The notes beneath the pieces were generated by a model. That model saw only the letters and a program-made list of their open reading frames with translations, did not search any database and was not told the origin of the DNA. Made by a program: the position numbers and the translations under genes. A DNA stretch of 64,000 nucleotides, taken from NCBI GenBank assembly GCA_019114245.1, contig DXFX01000009.1:1-64000 (forward strand), given 5' to 3'. The stretch's first letter is position 1. The number at the start of each line of letters is the position of its first letter. Positions 1 to 8,288 of this stretch are shown here, piece by piece. This DNA is from Candidatus Borkfalkia faecipullorum (GTDB taxonomy: Bacteria > Bacillota > Clostridia > Christensenellales > Borkfalkiaceae).

Positions 1-207
1 GACGGAAGGGCGGGGAAAGAAAATGACGGCGCGTTGCGAAGAGGGAGAAACGTCCCCGAAAAGCAACGCTCCGCCCCCGAAATGGGGTAAAAACGGCCGT
101 TTGCTCTCCGCGGGCTGTAGCCGGGACAGGCGAACATCAAAATGCCCCGCAAATAATTGCGGAGAGGGGAGATCGTAATTTACGGTTTTTGACCTGAAAG
201 ACCAACG

Positions 208-239
208 GGCCGTTCTCGGAAGAGAGCGGCCTGCTTTTT
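208..239 (+). terminator. Rho-independent terminator of an upstream, out-of-window gene
   Basis: ggccgttctc-ggaa-gagagcggcc stem followed by a T-rich run. Confidence 0.5.
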
Positions 240-334
240 GCATTTCAGAAAGGAAAACCATTGTTTCCGACAACGATGGACGCATACAAAGAATAAATCC
301 TACAAAAAAAGAGACTGTAACCGAAAGGGAAATG

Positions 335-375
335 ATATGCCCCCCAAAAGTTAGACACTTTTGGGGGGTGCATAT
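335..375. repeat. Long GC-cored inverted repeat (possible IS/MITE end or terminator)
   Basis: ccccccaaaagt-tagac-acttttgggggg is a perfect 12-bp stem extended by atatg/catat after a 2-nt bulge. Confidence 0.45.
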
Positions 376-502
376 TTTTATGATTAAAAACGGAGAAAGC
401 AATATTAAAACCATACAGCAGCTCTGACAACTTATGATATGAAGAATTTATATTTTATATGGTTTTTAAACTTAAAGAAATACTGGATTATTTATGTAAA
501 TA

Positions 503-531
503 TTGATTTGATGAAACAGATGTGTTATAAT
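503..531 (+). promoter_or_regulatory. Sigma-A-type promoter
   Basis: TTGATT - 17 nt - TATAAT. Confidence 0.5.
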
Positions 532-721
532 AAGGGAAATCAAAGAGAGGATAAAATATGATGTCAGAACATTTAAAAAAATACAGTTAAAACAGACAAA
601 AATCTCAGATGCTGCAAAGCAGAACAGGCAAGGCTTGTTATTGTCTTGAACGAAAAAATAATTTTTAAAACAGAAATGAGAGACTCAAATTCTCTGCAAT
701 TTATTCTTGGCGGAAAAAATC

Positions 722-1816
722 ATGAAAAATGTTTTGACAATTATACTTTATCCGTTTAAATTTTTGTATGCCTTAATTGATCCCGTTTTGAGGTATATCG
801 AGATGGGCATAAGTTTTATATTGAATTTGATAATCGGCGGATTTGTTGAGCTGATTTCTTTTATTCCCGATATATTTTTTATATCTACAGGCGAAGCAAT
901 TTTGGCAATCGCCTTTGGGGTATGTTGCGGAATATGGTTTGATTGTATTTTTATAGCTTTTTCAGGTTGGATGCTTTTTTACAAAATTTTATTTTGTATA
1001 GCAATCACTGTCGTATCATATTTCCTGCTTTATTTTGTTTTTGAATTTTTACTTGATATCATTACGTCAGCGGTTTCACTTGTGATAGTTGTCATACGAT
1101 TGGCAATATATTTGCCGTCCTCAGTATGGATGACGCTGATTAAAATATTGTCAATGATCCTCTGTTTTGCTGTCGAGCTGATTTTTTTCGGTACAAAGCT
1201 GTTTTTCGATTGGAAACTGTTGATAATATCATTGGCCATATTGGTCGGAGTAGGCCTGGTTATGTCAATCATTATGTTATTGATCAGACAAGATGTAAAA
1301 GTTCATTCCCTCGGGACATTGGGTGAAGTCGAATTGTCTGATCTGAAAGCTTTCAACAGTTCAATAGGCATATACATAATGTTGATGGCCGGCGTTCCCG
1401 TATACATAGGGAGAGCGATCGAGTATAAGAATGGAGGATTTCGCAAAAGGATCAGAGATTACCTGAGGGACAGTTCAAGCGCCAGGAAACATACGTCCGG
1501 GAGACTGATAAATGCAAATAAGAACAACCTGGATCTATACATAATTGAATTGGGGAGAGGAGAAGAAGACGTGGAATGGGTCAAAGAAGTTGAAAGTTCT
1601 ATGATCTCTGAAATTTTTACCGCCTTCAATAAGGTTGACAGTGCATTGCACTATGTGATCAATGTGTTAGGTTATATTTTGGCAGGAGCGTTTTTCGCTT
1701 TGGTTTGTAATGTCTTTATAGAAAATTATGTCGCCAAATGGGTTTTGACAGCGTTTGCAATATTCAATAGTATCTTATGTATAGTCTTTTATTTTATAGA
1801 AAACGCAAAAAAATAA
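722..1816 (+). CDS. Multi-pass membrane protein of unknown function
   Basis: Open ORF with many hydrophobic segments; AT-rich codon usage; ATG at 722 inside the listed ORF. Confidence 0.6.
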   Translation: MKNVLTIILYPFKFLYALIDPVLRYIEMGISFILNLIIGGFVELISFIPDIFFISTGEAILAIAFGVCCGIWFDCIFIAFSGWMLFYKILFCIAITVVSYFLLYFVFEFLLDIITSAVSLVIVVIRLAIYLPSSVWMTLIKILSMILCFAVELIFFGTKLFFDWKLLIISLAILVGVGLVMSIIMLLIRQDVKVHSLGTLGEVELSDLKAFNSSIGIYIMLMAGVPVYIGRAIEYKNGGFRKRIRDYLRDSSSARKHTSGRLINANKNNLDLYIIELGRGEEDVEWVKEVESSMISEIFTAFNKVDSALHYVINVLGYILAGAFFALVCNVFIENYVAKWVLTAFAIFNSILCIVFYFIENAKK

Positions 1817-1889
1817 TTTGATTCTTTACACGGTCAATATTTTATGATTTGTGCGGGTTGAAACTCCGCGCCGATAACCTTGCTCCTCA

Positions 1890-1919
1890 AAAAGCCCTCG
1901 CCGAAGCGGGGGGCTTTTA
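1890..1919 (+). terminator. Rho-independent terminator
   Basis: aaaagccctcgc/gcggggggctttt hairpin. Confidence 0.5.
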
Positions 1920-2132
1920 CTTTCCCGAAAATACGGGCACGTCCTGAAAATATCTGTACAGTTCTCCGCGGATCCCGACAAGAAAAAGCTGTAAGAGCGC
2001 TTGATAAATCTTTTTCCTGTATTCTGTGCAGACTTCGCATCGTTTTGAAAAGTTTGCGGATGGTTTTGCAGGCAGGGGATACGGGGCCTGCACTGTAACA
2101 AATATACCAGTTTTGCATAATAAAAGGAAATC

Positions 2133-2161
2133 TTGACATTATAGCAGTTCTATGTTATAAT
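2133..2161 (+). promoter_or_regulatory. Perfect-consensus sigma-A promoter
   Basis: TTGACA - 17 nt - TATAAT. Confidence 0.75.
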
Positions 2162-2499
2162 AAACAACATAAACAGAAAAAATTTGCTGCGGCAAAAATG
2201 CTGCGGCATGGGGTTTACGGAAAACGTGGGAGAAGGATACAAAGCAGACTTTTGCAGGTCTGTATTGCGGCGGCAAGAAATTTCCTTTTTGCAGGATCTC
2301 CGTTTTTCTGTTGAGGAAATGCGCGGAGTTTTTATAGAAAGTTCAAGACAGGGGAGGATTTTTTCAGTCAGCTTTGAGGAGACGCAATGAAAAAGCGGCA
2401 GAAGAGGGCCTGTTTGAAGCGAGAAATGCCGATCTGAGAGGAATGACATCTCCGAAAAGGGCGCTGAATTTACCGATCAACAAGAGAGGGGGGGATCGT

Positions 2500-2964
2500 A
2501 TGAATTGGGACATTGCAGCCAATATCGCAGAAGTGATAACGAGTGTTTCCCTGATTTTTGCAATTATACAGCTGATCCGCGAAAAGGGCAGTGAAAACAC
2601 GTCGGCGTTTTTTTATCTGCACCAGTATCTTTCACAGGAGCAGTTCAGTATCGCCAGGAAGAAAGTCAGGACGGAGCTCTTCAAAAAGAATTATGAGGAG
2701 TGGACGGAGGATGACAAGGAACAGGCCAACCGTGTCTGTGCAAGCTATGACCAGGCAGGCATTCTGATCAGCGGAAAAGTCATCAATCCGAAGACGGCGA
2801 GGGGGTTTTTATCGTCGTCCTGGGGGATCAGTATTATCGATCAGTATGAATGTCTGGATGATTTTCTCAGCGACTACCAGACCCCGGCGCAGACAGGCAA
2901 GGAATTTTTTCATCATTTTACATGGCTCTACGAGCAGGCAAAGAAGAATCAAAACAGAGGTTGA
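2500..2964 (+). CDS. DUF4760-like protein with an N-terminal hydrophobic helix
   Basis: MNWDIAANIAEVITSVSLIFAIIQLIREKGSENTSAFFYLHQYLSQEQFSIARKKV; ATG 2500 chosen within the listed ORF. Confidence 0.6.
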   Translation: MNWDIAANIAEVITSVSLIFAIIQLIREKGSENTSAFFYLHQYLSQEQFSIARKKVRTELFKKNYEEWTEDDKEQANRVCASYDQAGILISGKVINPKTARGFLSSSWGISIIDQYECLDDFLSDYQTPAQTGKEFFHHFTWLYEQAKKNQNRG

Positions 2965-2966
2965 TC

Positions 2967-3467
2967 ATGAATAAGATCGCATTTATCAGAACAGGCGGAC
3001 AAACGGGTGTGGACAGGGCGGCATTGGATCTTGCGAGGAAGTATAATATACCCATTCTCGGATGGTGTCCGAAAAACGGTTGGGCGGAAGATATGCCAGA
3101 GGCGCCCGGGATCCGTGCGCTTTTTCCTGAACTCAAAGAGACCCCGTCAGAGGATGTGGCACAGCGTACGCGTTGGAATGTGCGCGATTCACACGCCACA
3201 CTCATTATCAATCCCCGGCTTTCCCGCTTCTCTCAGGGGACAAGCGTGACGGAGCAAACTGCCAGGGAATTCGGCAGGCCCTATCTTGAAGTGCGCAGCG
3301 GTAAAAACGCACCGGAAGTCATCGGCTGGCTGAATGCGCTGGGGTATGAACTTACGCTCAACATCGGCGGTCCCCGTGCAAGCGAATGTCCGGAGGCATA
3401 CAAAAAGACGATCAAGATCATGGAGACCGTTATCCAGGTCGTGAACCACCTGGAGCCGAAAGTCTGA
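2967..3467 (+). CDS. Putative molybdenum carrier / SLOG (YpsA-like) Rossmann nucleotide-binding protein
   Basis: RTGGQTGVDRAALDLARK...GWCPKNGWAED...TRWNVRDSHATLII motif set typical of the MoCo_carrier family. Confidence 0.75.
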   Translation: MNKIAFIRTGGQTGVDRAALDLARKYNIPILGWCPKNGWAEDMPEAPGIRALFPELKETPSEDVAQRTRWNVRDSHATLIINPRLSRFSQGTSVTEQTAREFGRPYLEVRSGKNAPEVIGWLNALGYELTLNIGGPRASECPEAYKKTIKIMETVIQVVNHLEPKV

Positions 3468-3686
3468 ATCTTCCGAAATCAGAAGCGTAGCCGCGGCGGA
3501 TAAAATCTGCTTTCCGACCGTCTGAAAAACGGGGAAAATGCAGGAAAAAGCGGGAAGTCTTTCAAAAGACGTTGTTGCAACCCAAAAACAGGGGGACCCT
3601 GTTTGTGTAAATTTATTGATTGCAGAGAATAAAGGCTTGGACGATCGGGCGGTCTGAAGTTCAGGAATGAGAAAGGGGTACAGTTG

Positions 3687-5018
3687 ATGAATAAGACAAA
3701 AATGGTCATTTTGGCGCACGATGCAATCATCAAGCATATCGGAGAGCAGTATTTTCTTGTCAGGGCGTCGTTCGATTATTCCAAAAAGCGGCTTTTACAA
3801 CTGACGGAATTGGGGGTTGCCATCGTTCGGTTCATCAAAGAGGCGCGGGCAGTGCAAAAGGTCGCCGAAACTTTTTCCTCTTATGCAAACGAAGAGACGA
3901 TAGAGGCATATCTTTCCTACCTGGATGAAAATAATTATGTGATCAGATGGGGCGGCGACAGCGATTCATATGTCAATCTCAGTTCCTTGCAAAAGGAGAT
4001 CTGGATGGAGGAACACGTTCCGTATGGCGCTACGATCGAACTGACTTCCCGCTGTAATTTCCGTTGCGTGCATTGCTATCTCGATCATTTTCACCAGACG
4101 GAGGATCTGACCTTTGATCAGATAAAATTTATTTTGGATGCACTTGCCAAGGCGGGCATGATGACAATTTTTCTTTCCGGCGGGGAACCGTTGCTGAGGA
4201 AAGATTTCAGGGAGATCTATCTATACGCAAAGAAACTCGGCTTTTTGCTGATGATCTTCACAAACGGATATTTGTTGGACGACGATCTGCTCGATCTGTT
4301 TTTGCAATATCCGCCGCTGGAGATCGATATTTCCCTGTATGGCTCCGACGATGCGGCATATGAGAGGGTAACAGGGGTCAAGGGCGCGTTTACAAGGATA
4401 AGAAACAACATCATCAAATACAAAAAACATGGCGTCTTTGTTTCCGCAAAGACCCCCGTCCTTACCATCATGAAAGACGATCTTGGGCGTATGAGAGATG
4501 TCGCGGCAGAATTGGATATTCCCTGGAGAATTACGTTTGACATAACGCCGACGATCGACAACGTATCCAAAGAAGAATACCGCCTTCCCGCCAAACAAGC
4601 GATGGAGTTATACAGAGAATTCGGAGATACATACTATGCCGATAAGGAAATTTTGTCGGAGCGATTGGGAAAGGGCGGGCAGATCGGCCGCCGCAGATAT
4701 GCTTGCGGCATGGGGAAGAGCAGCTGTTTTATTGATTATCGAGGGTATGTGAGTCCATGTATTGAAACAAGACATCGCGGCGTTTCGATTTTTGAAAATG
4801 ATTTTGATACGGTTTGGAAAAAGATCCGCGATATTTCCTACGAACAGCTTTCGGAGGAAGAGAATTATAAATGCCTTTCGTGTGATATAGCGTGTATCTG
4901 CAAGAGCTGTCCTGCGGTAAGAGAACGTTATTATGGATCGCCTGCCATAATAAAAAAACAGGATTGCGCTTTTGCGGAAGCATTAAAAGAAATTATACTT
5001 CGGGAGGAGAAACGGTAG
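3687..5018 (+). CDS. Radical SAM/SPASM peptide maturase with PqqD-like N-terminal domain
   Basis: TSRCNFRCVHCYLD (CxxxCxxC), LSGGEPLLR, C-terminal Cys-rich region CGMGKSSCFIDYRGYVSPCIE...CLSCDIACICKSCPA; N-terminal ~90 aa PqqD/RRE-like. Confidence 0.88.
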   Translation: MNKTKMVILAHDAIIKHIGEQYFLVRASFDYSKKRLLQLTELGVAIVRFIKEARAVQKVAETFSSYANEETIEAYLSYLDENNYVIRWGGDSDSYVNLSSLQKEIWMEEHVPYGATIELTSRCNFRCVHCYLDHFHQTEDLTFDQIKFILDALAKAGMMTIFLSGGEPLLRKDFREIYLYAKKLGFLLMIFTNGYLLDDDLLDLFLQYPPLEIDISLYGSDDAAYERVTGVKGAFTRIRNNIIKYKKHGVFVSAKTPVLTIMKDDLGRMRDVAAELDIPWRITFDITPTIDNVSKEEYRLPAKQAMELYREFGDTYYADKEILSERLGKGGQIGRRRYACGMGKSSCFIDYRGYVSPCIETRHRGVSIFENDFDTVWKKIRDISYEQLSEEENYKCLSCDIACICKSCPAVRERYYGSPAIIKKQDCAFAEALKEIILREEKR

Positions 5019-5164
5019 TGGCAAATTTAAGTCTTTTTGTGGTGAGACAGGTTTTTGTGGATACGAACAGCCTGGGCGGATTCAAGTATGATTCCTCTTG
5101 TTCTTATTCCAAATCGGGAGACTGCTCAAGCTGCTGCTCTCTTGAACTTGTATTGACTCCTTAA
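5018..5164 (+). CDS. Candidate Cys-rich RiPP precursor peptide (48 aa)
   Basis: GTG start overlaps the maturase TAG stop (TAGTG), preceded by gggaggaga; product MANLSLFVVRQVFVDTNSLGGFKYDSSCSYSKSGDCSSCCSLELVLTP; then hairpin and terminator. Confidence 0.75.
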   Translation: MANLSLFVVRQVFVDTNSLGGFKYDSSCSYSKSGDCSSCCSLELVLTP

Positions 5165-5174
5165 AGGGGCAAAA

Positions 5175-5210
5175 CATAAGCCGATGAAGCAGGCGGTTCA
5201 TCGGCTTATG
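5175..5210. repeat. Perfect 14-bp inverted repeat directly after the precursor gene
   Basis: cataagccgatgaa-gcaggcgg-ttcatcggcttatg. Confidence 0.8.
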
Positions 5211-5237
5211 AATTTTCAGACAATGACTTTGTATAAG

Positions 5238-5274
5238 ACAACGGCAGCAAGTTCCTTACTGCCGTTGTTTTTTT
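5238..5274 (+). terminator. Rho-independent terminator of the RiPP-like operon
   Basis: acaacggcagcaag-ttc-cttactgccgttgt (one mismatch) followed by TTTTTT. Confidence 0.85.
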
Positions 5275-5402
5275 ATGTCTGTTATTCTGAAAGGAATGCG
5301 CGGGGCGTTGCACAAATTTTTGACAAAAGAGGGAAAAAGAAAGCTGCCGTCTTGCGATCTGCAGGATATAGGAAAAAGATATAATATTTATAAAAGGAAT
5401 TC

Positions 5403-5431
5403 TTGTCAAAAAGGCATTTATGTGATATAAT
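5403..5431 (+). promoter_or_regulatory. Sigma-A promoter upstream of the 5.5-26.6 kb operon
   Basis: TTGTCA - 17 nt - TATAAT. Confidence 0.7.
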
Positions 5432-5521
5432 CATAGTGTCGAATTATTGAGTATCGTGTTGAATTTTCACTGAAAATGGAATGACAACCATACAAAAACT
5501 GATTTTTTGGGGGCGAATGAG

Positions 5522-7729
5522 ATGTACGATATCAAGTGGAAAAATGACTTAAAAATGTATCTTCAAACATTTACGAGTTTTGTTTTTGAAGGGAATATCA
5601 ATGATCTTCAACCCGTGAAAGGGGAGGGGGAAGAGTATCGGTATCTTCCTCTTCACGAAGCGATCGCCGAACTTTACGGGGAGGAATACAGCGTCGTATT
5701 TTATGACCATACCAAACTGAGCGGGCTGGCGATCCCTGAGAAAAACAGCCGCGAAAACGAGAACGATCCGCAGCCCGCGCCTGTGTTGGATGAAAAATGG
5801 TTCAATTCCTTTGTTTTTGCGGAGCGTTCCCTGACGGTTCTGGATTCTTCGACGGGGGAAAGGATCCCGTCGCCCAATATAGCGCTGTTTCTGGAATATT
5901 ATCGGGACGAATACCTGAGAAAGAAAGATGAATCCACCAACAAAGGGTTTCAGGCGGATATTACCAAGGATATGCAGCGGATTTACGACGCCATGGCGGA
6001 TTTTGAGAAAAAGAGCGCTCAGCCGGAGTATAAAGACGCAAAGCCCTATCTCTTTATTTTGCCGGATGTTTCCAGGTATATGACGAGACCGGGCGAACCG
6101 ACGGAAAAGGAAAATGCAATCCTGTTGGTGCTGTTCAAGGCCATCCAACTTGTCGGGACGAGATGCAAACTCATGCTGTTTGTAGACAAGATGAACGACC
6201 TTCCGACCTGGTTTGAGTCGGAAAACAACAATTCGGCGATCAAGAAAATTTTTCTGCCGTCGCCGGACGGAAAATTCAGGGAGACATTTTATCGGCTCGA
6301 GATGAGTTCGGTCATGGAGCCCGTCGACGAAAAGAATCTTGACAAACTGATCAAGAAATTTTCTGCCTATACGGAAAACTTTTCGCTGCGCAGGCTGCAG
6401 CAGCTGAGGACGTTTATCGTCGAGGAGAGCCCCCATCAGGAATCGGGAGCGCCTTCCTACAGAAATCTGCAGAATATCGACAAGACCATCTTCCGTTTTG
6501 AAGTCGGTCAAAGCTATGACCCGTGGCGCGACCCCTCGCTGCGTACGACGATCAGGGAGCTTTCCGCCTCTCTGAACGAGATCGTGAAGGGTCAGCGCGT
6601 ACCCGTTGCGCGCGTTTCGGAAGTGATGAAATCCGCAGCCACGGGGGTCACGTCCAGCAAAAAGAACGATCGGCGTCCGCGCGCGATTTTCTTCTTTGCA
6701 GGCCCGACCGGCGTGGGTAAAACGGAGCTTTCCAAGCAACTCGCCGAAAAGATCTTCCTGAATCAGGACAGTATCATCCGCTTTGACATGAGCGAGTTCC
6801 AGCAGGATCATACAGAATCCAGGCTGTTCGGCGCGCCTCCCGGATACGTCGGTTACGAGGCGGGCGGCGAACTGACCAAGGCGATCAAGCAAAAGCCGTT
6901 CTCGGTGGTGTTGTTTGACGAAATTGAAAAGGCTTCACCGAGGATCTGGGATAAATTCCTGCAAATTTTGGGCGACGGCCGCCTTACGGACGGCAAGGGC
7001 GAGACGGTCTCCTTCACGCAGTCGATCATTATATTCACATCCAATCTGGGCATCACGTCGCTGTATCGCGACGATAAAAATAAGCAAAAGGCTCTCGAAG
7101 AAGTCGACGCCTCGATTTCGGCAACCCTGACGGCGTTGAAAACGTGTTCGGACGAGGACAAGACGGAGCTTGTCAAAAAATTGGTCGAACAGGAGCGCAG
7201 CCGCGCGGCGATCACTGGCCTTACGGTGGATCTGGCGGGGCGGGATCTCTTTACAAAATATTCTGACGAATACGGTATGCTCAACGATACGATGTATGTG
7301 ATGCCGACGGATGCGTTCAATGCGTTTGTTGAGAACTGTGTGCGGGACAGGATCGAAAATTATTTTGAACAGATCGGCAGGAGGGAAGTGCTCGGCCGTA
7401 TTGACAAAAGCAACATTCTGGTCTTTAACTTTATTTCGCCGAATGTGGCGGACGAGATCGCCATGAAAGCGATCAGGGATTATTGCGAGAACCTCAGAAC
7501 GGAAAACGAGAGCAGATTGAATCTTTCCGTGACAGACGCCGCCCTGGAATTCATCAAGGAACACACCAAGACGGCGGAGACGCTGAATTTCGGCGGACGC
7601 GGCGTTGTGACTTGCGTGGAAAAACTGGTCGGCTCTAAGGTCGGTGAGTTTATCTTTGAACACAGTGAGATCGGCCTTTCGGCAACGCTGGACTGTGTGG
7701 ACGGGGCTCTGGAAGTCAGATTAGGGTAG
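5522..7729 (+). CDS. Clp/Hsp100-like AAA+ ATPase (AAA_2), with apparently degenerate first AAA domain
   Basis: FFFAGPTGVGKTELSKQLAEKIF Walker A, FDMSEFQQDHTESRLFGAPPGYVGYEAGGELT, VVLFDEIEKA Walker B, FTSNLG sensor 1. Confidence 0.88.
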   Translation: MYDIKWKNDLKMYLQTFTSFVFEGNINDLQPVKGEGEEYRYLPLHEAIAELYGEEYSVVFYDHTKLSGLAIPEKNSRENENDPQPAPVLDEKWFNSFVFAERSLTVLDSSTGERIPSPNIALFLEYYRDEYLRKKDESTNKGFQADITKDMQRIYDAMADFEKKSAQPEYKDAKPYLFILPDVSRYMTRPGEPTEKENAILLVLFKAIQLVGTRCKLMLFVDKMNDLPTWFESENNNSAIKKIFLPSPDGKFRETFYRLEMSSVMEPVDEKNLDKLIKKFSAYTENFSLRRLQQLRTFIVEESPHQESGAPSYRNLQNIDKTIFRFEVGQSYDPWRDPSLRTTIRELSASLNEIVKGQRVPVARVSEVMKSAATGVTSSKKNDRRPRAIFFFAGPTGVGKTELSKQLAEKIFLNQDSIIRFDMSEFQQDHTESRLFGAPPGYVGYEAGGELTKAIKQKPFSVVLFDEIEKASPRIWDKFLQILGDGRLTDGKGETVSFTQSIIIFTSNLGITSLYRDDKNKQKALEEVDASISATLTALKTCSDEDKTELVKKLVEQERSRAAITGLTVDLAGRDLFTKYSDEYGMLNDTMYVMPTDAFNAFVENCVRDRIENYFEQIGRREVLGRIDKSNILVFNFISPNVADEIAMKAIRDYCENLRTENESRLNLSVTDAALEFIKEHTKTAETLNFGGRGVVTCVEKLVGSKVGEFIFEHSEIGLSATLDCVDGALEVRLG

Positions 7730-7733
7730 TACG

Positions 7734-8288
7734 ATGGAAATAGAGGACGATTTTGAGGTTTTCCGGTTTGCAAGATTTCTGAACGGAGTTCAGGGGAGCG
7801 AAGAGGGAACGGCGGCGTTGTGCGAATACTGGAAAAACATCGGCAAACTGGACAAACTCCTTCTTTTCACGGGCGGATTTTCCGTTTTTCCCCAGTTTAC
7901 GGAAATTCAGTATCTTGTGACGTCGGAAGCCTGCTGCGAACGGTTATACCGTGCGCTGGAAAATTTCATCGGTTCGCAGTGTTGTTCAAAAGAACTCACG
8001 GAGGCGGTCGTAAGTGCGGAGACGATCGCTGCGGCCAACGATCTCGTCAACAAGCTCAGGGCGTTGAAAGACGTTCGCCTCAGAAACAGCTGGGCAGAAT
8101 TTTTCAAGGCGCTGAGCGAACACGCCGCCAAGATCGTCAGCGCGGTCGGCAGGCTCACCGCCCTGGAAGCCGCAGGGCAGCAGGTGCGGTTCAGCGTGAC
8201 CGCGACGGCAGAGCAAATTTTGGCAGGGACGGCAAACTACAATTCGCCTTCGGGCAATTATTTTCTGTTTCGGTATAAGACGCAATGA
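7734..8288 (+). CDS. Hypothetical protein of the AAA+/GTPase operon
   Basis: Tightly packed; stop overlaps next start (ATGA). Confidence 0.6.
   Translation: MEIEDDFEVFRFARFLNGVQGSEEGTAALCEYWKNIGKLDKLLLFTGGFSVFPQFTEIQYLVTSEACCERLYRALENFIGSQCCSKELTEAVVSAETIAAANDLVNKLRALKDVRLRNSWAEFFKALSEHAAKIVSAVGRLTALEAAGQQVRFSVTATAEQILAGTANYNSPSGNYFLFRYKTQ

Noticed and set aside
5184-5384. 66-aa ORF over the 5.2-kb hairpins
   Set aside because: Lies across two hairpins including a terminator, with no RBS; coding is unlikely.
5549-6892. 447-aa minus-strand ORF over the Clp-like gene
   Set aside because: Shadow ORF with Arg/Phe/Gly-rich composition; plus-strand AAA+ motifs are decisive.
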